DNA of 64,000 nucleotides from Flaccisagitta enflata (GCA_965153355.1 OZ231126.1:99696001-99760000), one strand, 5' to 3'; positions 31,904 to 45,290 are shown, counted from the first letter of the stretch. Notes: generated from the letters alone by a model not told the origin. Translations and numbers: made by a program.

Positions 31904-31933
31904 AAAAAGTCGAATTACGTAATTCGACTTTTT
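31904..31933. repeat. Perfect 30-bp palindrome
   Basis: Arms of 15 bases (AAAAAGTCGAATTAC and its complement) meet with no spacer at 31918/31919. Confidence 0.9.
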
Positions 31934-32273
31934 GAAACGTAGGGGAGATTTAAAGTTTTCCATTTTTGGTTTGAGACAATTTTAGAAAGTTGGGTAGTTT
32001 TGGGGCTGGGAGTATACATTTTTTGATATTCACAACTAAGAAAGAGCTTATTTTTCTCTTTCAAATGGCGCCAACCAGAAATCTCTAGGATCAATAGTTT
32101 TGGAGTTATGAATTTTTGAATCTTTTTATATTTTTTCACATTTTTGCAAAAATCGATATTTTCTATCGATCCCAATTTTTTGGTCTTATGTAACAGTAGG
32201 GAAGAGTAAACGTGTTACGCAAATTGACCCTGACTTTTATGACGCTAGCATTGATATTTTATTTTGCTTGAGA

Positions 32274-32284
32274 GGGAGAGAGAA

Positions 32285-32383
<99 letters not shown>

Positions 32384-32387
32384 CACA

Positions 32388-32430
<43 letters not shown>

Positions 32431-32451
32431 ATACACACACATACACACATA

Positions 32452-32500
<49 letters not shown>
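32274..32500. repeat. (GA)n then (CA)n compound microsatellite
   Basis: GA to about 32384, then CA with TACA interruptions. Confidence 0.95.
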
Positions 32501-32787
32501 AGACAAAAAAGACCAAAAGCAAAAAAAGGCACAGATTGAATAACAAAAACAGACAATCAACCAGACATCATGAGATGCACAACAGAAAAACAAGCACTGA
32601 AAAAAAAAGACTTCCATTTATGACTTTTTTCCGGTAGGCGATTAGCCGCCTTTATTGGTATTAACTCTTCCTGTTCTAGGTTCTTAATTTTAGGCAAAAC
32701 GTTTCAACTGGAGTGAGGTCAGAACTTAGTGAGACACTCATTTGTTTACTGATGAAAAAAATCCTTAAGGATAAACTAAATCTACTC

Positions 32788-32824
32788 GTCCGCGACTGTC
32801 CTGCCGTGTGTCCGCCCTTGTTGT
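32788..32824 (-). mobile_element. Family A end fragment
   Basis: GTCCGCGACTGTCCTGCCG and CCGCCCTTGTTG match the outer left end in reverse. Confidence 0.35.
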
Positions 32825-33197
32825 CAATCAATTGTCCGCCTTTCTAATCTTTGTCTGTTTGTCTATTTTGCTGTCTTTTGGTCCGTCGGTTTACCCAATG
32901 GCCGCATGGGTACCACCCTATGATCCACCAATGAGTTCCATTCCTTTTCAAGCGTATATAACCGTGTATTTGAAACAAGAATGAGCAATTTTGCGAAACG
33001 CCTGTTTTTCATGCAGTCTTTTTTCGTGGCGACTTTCTGTAATTGTTGAGTTTTTCACGTCGACCGATTGCGTTACCATTCAATCAATCAACGGATTGTG
33101 TCACCGAAGATGAGAGCGCGCGACAATTTACTAATGAGAATAGCTCTCGCAGAGACAAGCACTCAAACAGGCAAACAGGGAATTGCAGGGACAGAAT

Positions 33198-33582
<385 letters not shown>

Positions 33583-33805
33583 CTTGTTCGCTTACACATA
33601 TACACACGCACACTAACACGAACACTAACAAGCTCAAACACACAAACACAGACTTCTTTTTACAGCCCGATAAAAGCAATGGAATGATTACGGCAATTTC
33701 ATCGATCTGGAACAAAAAAAAAAGACATCATTTAATGCAGTTAGTTTGGTTAAAGACAATGGTTTATTATTCTGCTGCCGCAATCAGCTGCAAATTTCAA
33801 TGGGT

Positions 33806-33975
33806 ATAACTAAAGATGCAGAAGCGGAAGCGGAAGCGGAAGCGGTAGTTTCAGCGTGGAAGCGGAAGTGGAAGTGCAATTTTGAAATAAAGTGGAAGCG
33901 GAAGTGAAAAATTTTTTTATGCTTAATGGAAGCGGAAGCGGAAGCGAAAGGACATAATCAAGCGCCTACACTTAC
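33806..33975. repeat. (GGAAGC)n hexanucleotide repeat
   Basis: Direct GGAAGC units, with a short reversed part (GCTTAC) at 33965-33990. Confidence 0.85.
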
Positions 33976-34219
33976 GCTTACGCTTTGGCTTCTGCTTTCA
34001 CTTTAGATCCTGATATGATTTTGACAATAATCATTTCAGTTTTAGCAGTAATTATTTTAGTATGATTTATTCATTTTCTATTGTTCCTTTCTTCTCTTTA
34101 TTTTTCTATCTTTTTTTTTATCTCTCTGTCTTTCTGTCTGTCTCTCTCTCTTTTTTTTTTCTCTTTGTTTAAATATCTGTTTGTTTGTCTATCTGTCTGT
34201 CTGTCTCTCTCTTTTTCTC

Positions 34220-34223
34220 TTTT

Positions 34224-34316
<93 letters not shown>
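34220..34316. repeat. (CT)n microsatellite abutting a family A end
   Basis: CT runs directly into TTTTTAGTCGC. Confidence 0.95.
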
Positions 34317-34320
<4 letters not shown>

Positions 34321-36536
34321 AGTCGCTTGCACGCGACTCTACACCCCGCTTTGTCCTTTACTTTTTTTTATCAATTTTATTTTCTTTAGTCATTTGAGGT
34401 CATTTAAGAGTATTTAAGTCATTTAAGTCATTCTAAGTCATTCTAAGTCATTATTAGTCCAGTCTCTAAAAGGAATAAAAGCACAGATCTTGGCGACTTT
34501 GGAGCAAAGCCTAAAAATTTGCATATAGGGTTCAGTTTTTTGTGCTGAAGAAGACTAGATGGGGTGCACGTCTGATTTTTTAGTGTACCCCATAAAAAAA
34601 ACATGTTTTTTCCAAAAAAATAACTTTGAAGTTGCACTGACACCAAACGAATTGACCGATTGTTATAAAATTTTAAGGGAAGAAAATTATGCCTTTTTTC
34701 TACTTGCACGCAAAATTTCAGCAAAATCGGTTAAGTAGAAGCGAAGATATTGCTGTTTAAAGTCTAGGCCTATTTTCAAAAAAAGGGCTATGTTTCAATT
34801 TTGGGGTAAAATTTAGGTTTTTGGAGCTATAAATCTGAAATTGTTTTCAAACATTGACTATATCCTAATTGACCTAAAAAGCGAAAAAAATTCTAAAAAT
34901 TTGGTGGTTTTTCATTTTTTGGCTAAAAAAACAAAAAATTTAGGCGTGGTCTTCAAAAAGGGCTAGTTCAAGGAAAATATCATAGTTTATGGTGCCTACT
35001 TAATGAATCTGTTGCCATTAAGTGTACCAACTTATTTCCAAAATTTCAAAGGGGTACACTAACCTAAAAAGACAAAAAAACATTTCAAAGTCTAAAGAAA
35101 AAATACTTAAATTTAGCATTTTTTTACCCTCTTTGATATATGAAAAAATTCAAAGTTATCAGATATGCCCCTTACATATAGGGACTTGCATACAAAATTT
35201 TAGGCAAATTGCTTGAAGCGTTTAGCCATAGCATAAGACGGAGAGCATCTGACGACAAGATTTAGTGTGTCAACAGGGGTCAAAATAGAATATTTTATGA
35301 GAGTGAAAATAAAAAACAAGATAAAAAAAATCATTTAGATATATCATAATAAATATTTCATTGCAAAATTTGCATTCAAATAGGACATAAGAGCAAGTAA
35401 ACCTATCATTAACTGAATATTTTCACTTGAAAATATCGAAAATTCAATATTTGTTCACTGATAGGAGGCTTGTTAAAATTATAACTTTGCATAGAAAAAG
35501 AAAAAACACAAAAATGAAGAACATAGCCGCCTTCCAAAATTGATTACAGAGGCGGCTATGTTTTTAAAAATGCAAAATTTTTTTGCATTTAAGAGTCTTA
35601 TAATTTTAACAGCAGCAATGAGATAAGAAATGTAAGTAAAATTTTCTTAAAACTCTTTACTTTCTTTACTTTTATCATGTGAATGGCTGATTTGAATGTT
35701 CTTTTTAAGTCAGCATATGACAAAGACACACAGACAGAGTATTTCTGAAGACAATTTGTCTCATGAAAATATCTGTTGCGTCATAATCATTTAAGTATAG
35801 TTGAAAAATTGGGGTGAAACACAAAATGCTGTCATCAAATGCTCGCCGTCATAACCAAATATCCCAGGAAGTCCAAAAATGCAAGATTTTGGGATCTTTT
35901 TTTTCTAAACTTTGAAATGATTTTTTGTCTTTTTGGGTTAACAAACCCCTCTGAAAGTTTGGGAATAAGTTAGTACACTTGATGACAATTGATTCCCATA
36001 GTGGGCGCCAATAATTTCAATATTTTCCTAGAACTAGCCTTTTTCAAAAATCGGACCTTAATTCTTTCAATTTCTTTTGTTTTTAGAGTAAATTGGGGTA
36101 AAATGAATAATCAGAACTAGTATCAGACTTCTAGCTCAAAAAAACAAAATTTTACCCAAAAACTGAAACATAGCCCTTTTTTGAAAATAGGCCTAGATTT
36201 TAAAAAGCCATAGCTCCGCTTCTACTTGACCAATTTTGCTGAAATTTTGCATGCAAGTAGATAAAAAGCATATTTTTCTTCACCTAAAGTTTTATAGTCA
36301 TCGGTCAATTATTCTGGCGTCAGCGCAATTTTGATGTGTTTTTTTGGCTTAAAAACATGTTTTTAGACAGGGTGCACTCAAAAATCAGACAAGCACCCTG
36401 TCTGATCTTGTTTGGCACGAAAAACTGACCTTGTATGCAAATTTTCACGCTTTGCTCCAAATTCGCCGAGTCCTTTTTCTTAAATCCTGGACTATATGTA
36501 AGTCCCGTACGCGACTTATAGGTGTTGGTCTTATTT
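34316..36536 (-). mobile_element. Family A copy carrying foldback B
   Basis: TTTTTAGTCGCTTGCACGCGAC at the left; ACGCGACTTATAGGTGTTGG at the right, the reverse of the copy at 29338. Between them are a few TCATTTAAG units and a 2-kb insertion. Confidence 0.6.
34457..36492. mobile_element. Foldback B, copy 1 (2036 bp)
   Basis: Starts GTCCAG, ends CTGGAC, TA on each side. The two halves are inverted copies for most of their length (for example AAAACATGTTTTTTCC/GGCTTAAAAACATGTTTTT and AAGTCTAGGCC/GGCCTAGATTT). At the centre a hairpin, AACATAGCCGCC facing GGCGGCTATGTT (35519-35566), forms the apex. No frame. Confidence 0.75.
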
Positions 36537-36539
36537 TTT

Positions 36540-36629
36540 TCTCTCTCTGTCCCTCTCTCTCTGTCCCTCTCTCTCTGTATCTCTCTCTTTTTCTCTTTTT
36601 CTCTCTCGTTTCTCTCGCTCTCTATCTCT

Positions 36630-36709
<80 letters not shown>

Positions 36710-36720
36710 CTCTCTCTCCT

Positions 36721-36772
<52 letters not shown>
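36540..36772. repeat. Imperfect (CT)n
   Basis: CT with GT, TT and AT interruptions. Confidence 0.9.
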
Positions 36773-36775
<3 letters not shown>

Positions 36776-36969
36776 CTCATTTATTCACTTACTCTGTAAC
36801 CCCTTCTCTTTCTTATGAATACACCAATGAACACCTGTTTATGTCACATGATTTTTTTGGCCTAGGATTGAATCAGAGTGAGCAATGAACTTCGTGAAAA
36901 AATTTGGGAACAGTTGGTTGGTTATTTGAAAAGGAGCAAGACTCATACACCTCAAAACCTGATTTCATA

Positions 36970-37866
36970 CACTCATAAAAAAAAATTTTGGGTCTAATAT
37001 TATATTCCAAAATTATATCAATCACGGACGAAATTATATTTCCACTTTTTTTCTGCAGTTTTTTCTTGAATTATATCAAAATTAGACAAAATTATATAGA
37101 TATCATACAGAATTATATCGAAGTTATACAAAAATTAGATGGAAATTAGACAGCTAAAATATAAGAATTATAAAAGAAAATATAATTATTATACTCATTT
37201 GCATATTGCGGTAATGATGCTTTTTGTTTCTCCCTCTTCTTTCTATTTCCCCACCTTCTCCTCTTCCCTTTCCTCCACCTTCCTCACCCCCCCACCTTCT
37301 TCTCTTCCTCTTCCTTCTCCTCTTCCTCTTTTTTTCCTCTTCCACCTCTTCCTCTTCCTTGCATGAACACATATGGATATTTAATTTTTCTTTTATATCC
37401 TTGTCATTACTGTATAACAAAGACTTGTTCAACTAGAAAGTTATAGACAATAAAATAATAAGAGCAATCTATATTTCACAAATAAACCAGTTTTTGATGT
37501 ATATAATAACGATGTAAACACTCAAAAATTAGCAAAATATGTATTTCTTTAATGATAAGGTAGCCAAAAAAACACAAAAACTAACTGACTGCAATATGCA
37601 AATAAGATTGATGTGAAAATCATTTGAAATTTGAGCCTTAAGTACAACGAGTATAATTAATATATAACCGATATGATTAATATACAATCGATATCATTAA
37701 TAAATTTCCACAGCCTGGCCGGAATTTTTCTGACTACGATACAATTTCTGTATAATTTTGTATAATTTTGTATAATTTTGTGCCGGTTTTTGAGGAATAT
37801 AATTTCGTCCGTGATTGATATAATTTTGAAATATAATATTATACCCCAAAATTTTTTTTATGAGTG
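36970..37866. mobile_element. Foldback element J (897 bp), TA-flanked
   Basis: Ends CACTCATAAAAAAAAATTTT and mirror, followed inside by ATTATATCAATCACGGACG and its mirror. TA on both sides. A C/T-rich block (37220-37365) and TATAATTTTG repeats (37740-37785) lie inside. Confidence 0.75.
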
Positions 37867-38040
37867 TACTTTTTCAAAAAACAAAAGCAAATAGATGATC
37901 TAGTGATATTATAAATGAATATATAAATTTAAAAGATTTAAAAGATTGGTTGAGAGGTATGGAATAAAAGATTTCTTCATATATAAAGACAAAATAATTG
38001 TTTAAACTCATTGCAATAACTAATGACAGTAGAAAAATTA

Positions 38041-38373
38041 CCGTATTTTTTCTATAAAGCGCTACAGGGGCTTTTGAAATTAAGATAAAACTTAACTTTT
38101 TAACCCTCTAATTAGCGCCCCTTTTATATTGTAGATGAACTGTTATTCAGAATATCTTTTTCATGAAAGGCTACCAAAATGCTAAATTTGACTTAAATGG
38201 AGATATTCCTTGCATATAACTGTTTGAAAGTCTTTGAAACTGGCTCGTTGTCTTGTTTTATATCATTATTTTACTTAATTTTTCTATTTAAATCCTTTCT
38301 GAAAAGTATAACACTAAGAAAACAAAGAGGGGGGCGCTTTTTTGAGTGAGGGCACTTTTTAGAAAAAATATGG
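38041..38373. mobile_element. MITE G, copy 1 (333 bp), TA-flanked
   Basis: CCGTATTTTTTCTATAAAGC and the mirror of CCATATTTTTTCTAAAAAGT; GCGC motifs just inside; TA on both sides. Confidence 0.75.
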
Positions 38374-38504
38374 TATTTCAATATCTATGTTATTAATACA
38401 TCTTTATTATTTTTTGTACTTCCTCATTTTATCTTCTTCTTTCTTTTTCATGAATAAAATTTTTGTATAACTTGAATGAATATTGTAGAGAAATACTCAA
38501 CAAT

Positions 38505-38708
38505 GTGGAAGCGGAAGCGGAAGCGGAAGCGGAAGCGAAAGCTATGCCTTCTAAAATGGTGGGAGCGGAAGCAGAAGTGGAAGCTATGCTTTTGGAAATA
38601 GTGGTAGCGGAAGCAGAAGCGGAAGCTGTCAATTTTCAAATATGCCAATTGGAAGCGGAAGCGGAAGCGGAAGCAGAAGCGGAAGTGGAAGCGGAAGCGG
38701 AAGTGGTC
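38505..38708. repeat. (GGAAGC)n hexanucleotide repeat, second locus
   Basis: Three blocks of GGAAGC separated by unique spacers of about 20-40 bp. Confidence 0.85.
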
Positions 38709-39204
38709 CAAAAATCTACTGCTTCTGCATCTCTAGGTATAACATGTCTGAATACATATGTGTGGACGCAATTGCCTAAATGATGTTCGGCAATGTATAC
38801 ATAATGATATAATTGATGTATGTGCGCAAAATTCAATATGATGGTTCAAGCTTTTCATTGTATATAGTTATGTACAATAATATCCTTGTGACTGAAGTAA
38901 GTTCTGTCATTCTAGACAAGTGAAGCCGCTGGGATTTCACCCTTAAAACTAACAGTACGCAGTTTCGCCGGCAGTAATCGAGCATAGCGGGAAGAAATTC
39001 AGCGAGAAAAAAATTATTCATTTTTTTTAACAAGGAAGACACTCTCGCTTCGGATTAAAAACTCAATCCTGTTGGGGGGATAGCGGTGAAGGATGGAATT
39101 GTCATAAATTTTCCACGTAGGAGGCTCAACCATAGAATCTGTGGCCTAGAAGGAAATGGTCTTAAACAAAATAGTTGTCAAAGGGTGAGATTAAACCCCC
39201 TTGA

Positions 39205-39300
39205 TTACTCGGGGTAGAACCCCGAGTCAACCCTGAGCAACCCAAGCTAGGAGTTGGCTCGGGGTTGCTCGAGGTTTGCTTGGGGTTGCTCGGGGTCGCA
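39205..39300. repeat. CTCGGGG hairpin and 10-bp TTGCTCGGGG repeats
   Basis: CTCGGGGTAGAACCCCGAG can fold; GGTTGCTCGG-type units follow. Confidence 0.6.
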
Positions 39301-39308
39301 TTGTTTGA

Positions 39309-39446
39309 AAAAAAAAACAAGGCCGGATACACGGCAATCTAGTTGTAGACAGTTGGGCAGGAGCAGTAGGGCGAAAACCACTCGGAATTCAAAAATTAGA
39401 CGGAGGGACCGACGGAGGGAACGACCAACACGGCAAGGTGTAGAGT

Positions 39447-39450
<4 letters not shown>
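39309..39450 (+). mobile_element. Family A copy whose right end is replaced by GA repeats
   Basis: Intact to GGTGTAGAGTCAC; then (GA)n instead of the hairpin. Confidence 0.6.

Positions 39451-39505
<55 letters not shown>
39449..39505. repeat. (GA)n microsatellite
   Basis: Pure GA, starting within the family A terminus. Confidence 0.95.
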
Positions 39506-39508
<3 letters not shown>

Positions 39509-39573
39509 ATATGTGCACTGAACTCACTAACAGAGGGATACAAACAACGCAGGCATTACCATGACTCTTTCTA

Positions 39574-39729
39574 TTTTTAGTTGCGGAGACGCAACTCTAA
39601 AAGAGCTTTTGTCCGTCCGTCGGTCCATCGGTTGGTCCGTAAGCACGAGTCGAAAAGTGTGAAAATGCGCATTTCCGCCCCTGCCCACCCGTCCGCAACT
39701 GGTATTGGCCGTGTATCTGGCTTTGTTCT
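39574..39729 (-). mobile_element. Family A, GCACGAGTC subfamily
   Basis: Hairpin TTGCGGAGACGCAA, CCGTCCGTCGG units, AAGCACGAGTCGAAAAGTG, GCCCCTGCCCACCCGTCCGC, ending CGTGTATCTGGCTTTGTT. Confidence 0.65.
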
Positions 39730-40680
39730 TAATCAGTTAACTATGGCCTGAACGAGGTTACAATTCTCTCCATAAGGCAGAACAGCCAATCATTTTACTC
39801 AACATCAACTAGTTTGACAAATATTAACCTCACCAGGATTTTCTAATTTGATCCAAAAAGATGCAATTATATTTATTATGCCCACTGTTGCACTTTTTAT
39901 ATGTGTCATAAGACTTTAAAAATCAATTCTCATTAAAATTTTTGTTCCCCTGAATAAAGTCAACGCATTTGATACACAGTAATCATCCCAGGAATCAGGT
40001 CTTTCAATCGAAATGGGAGTTGTTAGCTCTTTCATCAAAACAGTGTAAGAGGGGAAATCAGGGTAATAACTTTTTTTCTATTTCCCAGCCAGGAGACCGC
40101 CGTTGGTAAGGTAATCACGATTCTCTCATGACAGTTGAACCCCGCATAAACAGATGTTCTGAACAGTTGAATGAAGTAAGTTCTGTACAGTTGACTGAAG
40201 TAAGTTCTGTACAGTTGAACCCCGCATAAACAGATGTCAACCACCAAGGGATCAATGAATATAATAAATAATGGACAGCCAATAAAGTAATTAGAAGAAA
40301 ATACCATGAAAGGATCACCATTTCATTGCGAGCTAGTCACTGAATCACGAACTTTGAGCTGGAAATGAGGCCAGTAAGGCCCCATTCCACTGAGGAACGA
40401 CTTCGTGCTCCAGTGGAATTGGAATTCTTGCTTCAGTGGATTGACTCTTAACCTCTTTTCAATGAAACAAAAAGTCAATCCAGTTTTTCTTTGATTGGTC
40501 ACTACAATTCATTTTGGTGCAATTAGAAATTTTTTTTATTTCTCTTACTCAAATAAAGATAGGTTTTTCTTTTTCTCATCAATTGTTATCTTTAGAAAAT
40601 ATCTCTTAATTGTCTTTCTTTTTTCAAGTCTTTTATTCATGACAAAAACTTTTTCCTATCACATGAATTTGTGTCTTTAT
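39730..40680. other. No gene; local duplications
   Basis: ACAGTTGAACCCCGCATAAA is duplicated at about 40130 and 40212, and TGAAGTAAGTTCTGTACAGT at 40171 and 40195. Paired TTCCACTGA motifs at 40387-40440 face similar ones at 42990-43045, so an outer foldback may enclose B copy 2. Confidence 0.4.
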
Positions 40681-40682
40681 TA

Positions 40683-42756
40683 GTCAAGGATTTAAGAAAA
40701 AGGACTCGGCGAATTTAGAGCAAAGCGTGGAAATTATTATACGGAATCAGTTTTTTGTGCTGAACAAGATTAGAGGGGGTGCTTGTCTGATATTTGAGTG
40801 CACCCTCTCTAAAAACTTGTTTTTTTGCAAAAAAAAAACACTTCAAAGCTATGCTGACGCCAAAAGAATTGATCAATGACTATAAAATTTTAGGTGAAGA
40901 AAAATATGTCTTTTATCTACTTGCATGCAAAATTTCAGCAAAATCGGTCAAGTAGAAGAGGAGCTATGGCTATTTTCAAAAAAAAGCTATATTTCAATTT
41001 TGGGGTAAAACTTTGGTTTTTTGAGCTAAGAGTCTGAAATTCATTTTGAATATTAATTTTACCCTAATTTACCCATAAATAAAAAAGATTTAAAAAAAAC
41101 TAACATTTTTTCTATTTTTTGGCTAAAAAAAAAACAAAAACTGAACTCCAAAATTTAGGTTTTATTTTTACATAGGGCCAATTCAAATATCAAAATTATT
41201 GGTGCCCACTTGGTAAATCAATTGTCATCAAGGGCACCAACTTATATCCAGACTTTCAGGGGGGTACATCAACCCAAAATGACAAAAAATCATTTTAAAG
41301 TTGAAAAAAAAAGGGTCCCAAAATTTTTCATTTTTGGACCTCCTGATGTATTTGGTAATGCCACGGCCAAACACTTCAATCAATCCACCCAAAATTTTGC
41401 ATGCAAGTCCCAATAGGTTAGGGGCATAATTGTGCTGAATTTCAGCTTACTAATCAAATATTGAATTTTTTCATATATCAAAAGTGGTAAAAAAATGCAA
41501 AATTTTGGTATTTTTCTTTTAGACTTTGAAATTGAATTTTGTCATTTTGAGTTAATGTACCCCCCTGAAAGTCTGGATATAAGTTGGTACCCTTGATGAC
41601 AATTGATTCTTTAAGTGGGCGCCTATGATTTTGATATTTTCCTTGAATTGGCCCTTTTTGAAAATGAAGCCTAAATTTTAGAGTTCAATTTTTTGTTTTG
41701 TTTTTGTTTTTTTTTTTTTGTCAAAAAAATGAAAAAAACATCAATTTTTTTCAATTTTTTTTTTTTTTGGGTAAATTAGAGTTAAATTAATATCCAAAAT
41801 AAATTTCAGACTCTTACAGGGGATACCCTGTCTACCGGGACCCAAGAAAACGACATATCTCTGCATCTGAAAATGATTGACTAATTCTGAAATCAGTTCC
41901 AGAGAGAGTTTTTGCACCAATTTTGTTATCTATAAACTTTATTCTGGTGAGACCAATACTTTGGCCGCATTTTTTCGTCAAATGTAAATCATGAATTCTG
42001 GATTTGCAAAAATTTGCAATTTAGATGTTTGCACAACAAATCTTCATTCTTTTGCCAAATTAAGACGAATTGAGCTATAATGCTGGGATTGGTCTTGAAT
42101 GATAGATAATTTTATGGAGTTTCTTATACAACCATTTATTTTGCCTACGTTTTAAGATTTTTGGAAATTTTACCTAGTTTCATGACAAAAAAGTTTGATT
42201 TTTGATTACTTTTCTTCCATTCATTGAAGAATTTTGATATTAGGACCCGTGATATCGGTTTTTAAAGTTTTCTCAAGAATCTACATGTATTTCCCTTCAC
42301 TGTAAAACAAACCCAAGTATTTCTATTTAGTTTTCATTAAAATGGTTAACAATTTAAGCACAATAATCACAAACTTTTTGTAGCAATTACATGAAAATTG
42401 TTAAATTTATGCATTTTTCAATTTATTATGTACTTTCAGTGTACTTTTCAGTCATCATTTTTCTTAAATATATAAAATCGGTTTAAAAGATCTATCAGAA
42501 TGTTTTCAGATCAAATCTATGATTTTCAGAAGAGAAGAGATAACATTTTCTTTTGTCCCGGTTGGCGCGGTATACCCTTTAGCTCAAAAAAACAAAAAAA
42601 AAAAAAATTTCAGCCCTTTTTTTTGAAAATAGGCCTAGACTTTAAACAGCCATAGCTCCGCTTCTACTTGACCGATTTTGCTGAAATTTTGCATGCAAGT
42701 AGATAAAAGACATATTTTTCCAAGTCCTTTTATTTTCTTCCTTAAAGATACTGGAC
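40683..42756. mobile_element. Foldback B, copy 2, with element C inside
   Basis: GTCAAGGATTTAAG at the left, CTGGAC at the right, TA at both ends. Same inverted halves as the copy at 34457 (AAGGACTCGGCG; CTTCTACTTGACC). Interrupted at 41817-42579. Confidence 0.75.
41817..42579. mobile_element. TA-flanked element C nested in B
   Basis: CAGGGGATACCCTGTCTACC-GGGAC at the left faces GTCCCGGTTGGCGCGGTATACC at the right (imperfect inverted ends). B continues on both sides (GACTCTTA, then AGCTCAAAA). Shared internal box at 42066-42115. No frame. Confidence 0.7.
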
Positions 42757-43251
42757 TATATGAAAAAAATGAGTTTTCCCCGCATCAATTTTTCAGTGTG
42801 ATAAAAACTTAGTTGATGTAAAAAAATATTTTGCTTTTGATATCAACATTCTCTTTATTTAGAAAGTCTACTTAGGTGAAGATAAAACATAAGAGGTAAA
42901 AAGAAAGGAGATGATTTCTTCAGATGAAAGTAGATGAAGAGTACTTTGATTATCTTTGCTACAATGACAAAATCAGTTATTTCCAATTCCACTGAAGCTC
43001 GAATTGTGAAAAGCACAAGTCATTCTTCATTCCACTGAAGCAAGACGTCATGATGATTTCGTATTTTCGTGATTAAATGGTTGCCTGTTTCATTGCCTCT
43101 GTTTTAGGCGCCTTTCCGTTCCTCTTGAGTCTGTTACGTATATTATGCTACTGTACATATTTTTTCCACTACCGTGCTCCCCCGCTCATTCACTATTTAG
43201 GTATTGATTTCCCAATTGCAGCTTCCGAGTTCTCGACGTTGATAACGACAA
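42757..43251. other. No gene seen
   Basis: Unremarkable apart from paired TTCCACTGAAGC motifs at 42990 and 43036. Confidence 0.4.
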
Positions 43252-43318
43252 AAGTCATTTGTCATTTGCCATTTGCCATTTGCCATTTGTCATTTGTCAT
43301 TTGTCATTTGTCATTTGT

Positions 43319-43351
<33 letters not shown>

Positions 43352-43353
43352 GT

Positions 43354-43386
<33 letters not shown>

Positions 43387-43409
43387 GTCATTTGTCATTT
43401 GTCATTTGT

Positions 43410-43442
<33 letters not shown>

Positions 43443-43605
43443 GCCATTTGCCATTTGCCATTTGCCATTTGTCATCTGTCATTTGTCATTTGTCATTTGT
43501 CATTTGTCATTTGTCATTTGTCATTTGTCATTTGTCATTTGTCATTTGTCATTTGTCATTTGTCAATTGTCATTTGTCATTTGTCATTTGTTATTTATCA
43601 TCGCG
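43252..43605. repeat. 7-bp tandem repeat (TCATTTG)n
   Basis: About 50 units with CCATTTG and TCATTTA variants. Its period makes all plus frames open (a CHLSFVI heptapeptide); not coding. Confidence 0.95.
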
Positions 43606-43920
43606 AGACTAGTCAAGTCATCTGCAGTTGTCTAAACGAGAAAACCATCGAAAAATTTTCCCGAAATATATATGAAAGTTGAAACAACATTGCCCTTTTA
43701 AAAGGAGGCCAGAATTCTCCAATAAACAAAGTTCTTTTTCTCACTCGCTTAGCAGTTTTCTCCTTTTCTTGCACAGTTTTGTCCGTCAATCCGTTTGGCC
43801 CAGCAAATGGTCGCTTGTGCATTACGGCTTGTGCATTACGGCTACTTGCAGAATCCTCCATCAATCAGCCTCTTCTATACTGACACCGTTGATCAATATT
43901 TTTCTATTGCTTGTCGCTTA

Positions 43921-44686
43921 CCCTGTCTTCAAAAGCAACTGTAACCAGCAAAAGTTATATCATGTGATAATTATTCCTATTACAAAATTCGGATTTTTTC
44001 TATCCTAATGCATATCAACTGCGGTTTCTTCATGAAAAATTTCAGCACTTGTTATCAAGTGGTTCAGCCTCTGCACCATTTTGAAGTAAAACACCATTTG
44101 TGGCAATACAGCTTTCCATATTGGACATGAATGGGGGTGTTTGACTTCAAACCTCTGTAACTTTTAAACGCTTTGAGCTAAAACTCTGGGATTGGTCTCA
44201 AATTGAAGGATTTTAGAAGGAGACAATGTCAAGCTTTAGAAAAACCCACATTATCATGTATTTGTTATACTTTTACCAGGTTTTTCCTTGATTAATTATA
44301 TTCCAACAACATTTCATGTTAATGATTCATCTTTTTTATAACAATATCTTAGAATTAAACACAATATGAAAGAAACTTGTTTTAGAAATAAAGATTATTT
44401 AATATGGGATCTATGCAGACACTCAAAATCAATTTTTTTTGTTACTTGAACCAAGTAGAATAAACCTAACTTTTTTATTTTACATCAAAATTTCGATATT
44501 TGAGGGAAATTTGGGTATTTTTAAAAATGATGTAGAAGCTAAACCATTAAACAAAAAGTGCTGAAATTTTGCATAAAGAAACCGCAGTTGATATGCTTTC
44601 AGACCAAAAAAAATCTGAATTATTTAATAGCAATAGTTTTCACGCAATACATCTTTTGCTGGTTACAGTTGCTTTTGAAGACAGGG
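43921..44686. mobile_element. Foldback element L (766 bp), TA-flanked
   Basis: Arms of more than 100 bp: CCCTGTCTTCAAAAGCAACT...ACCAGCAAAAG faces its mirror, then GCATATCAACTGCGGTTTC and mirror. TA both sides. Shared internal box at 44160-44220. Confidence 0.75.
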
Positions 44687-44689
44687 TAC

Positions 44690-44868
44690 TAAGCGATTCT
44701 ATAAGAGGATGTGTCCGTCCGTCTGTCCGTCAATCCTAAGGTAATGATACTGATATATTGAATTCGTATTGTACTTCGGTAATAGTCTGTATCTGCACAC
44801 CCGCATAGCTGCCCCTTCCCAACCGCATTACTGTCCCTGTCCACGCCGTGAATCCGACCGTGCTTTTT
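44690..44868 (-). mobile_element. Family A, diverged
   Basis: GATTCTATAAGAGGATGTG, CCGTCCGTCTGTCCG, CTGCCCCTTCCCAACCGC, GTGAATCCGACCGTG. Confidence 0.45.
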
Positions 44869-44929
44869 TTTGCGCGCGAGTTCAGAAAATGACAAAGTTG
44901 TCAAGTTTACGCGACATTCTCTCTCTTTC

Positions 44930-45290
<361 letters not shown>

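Noticed and set aside
43077-43682. 201-codon frame of CHLSFVI heptapeptide repeats
   Set aside because: A 7-bp tandem repeat is open in all three plus frames and shows no codon preference; the frame follows from the period.
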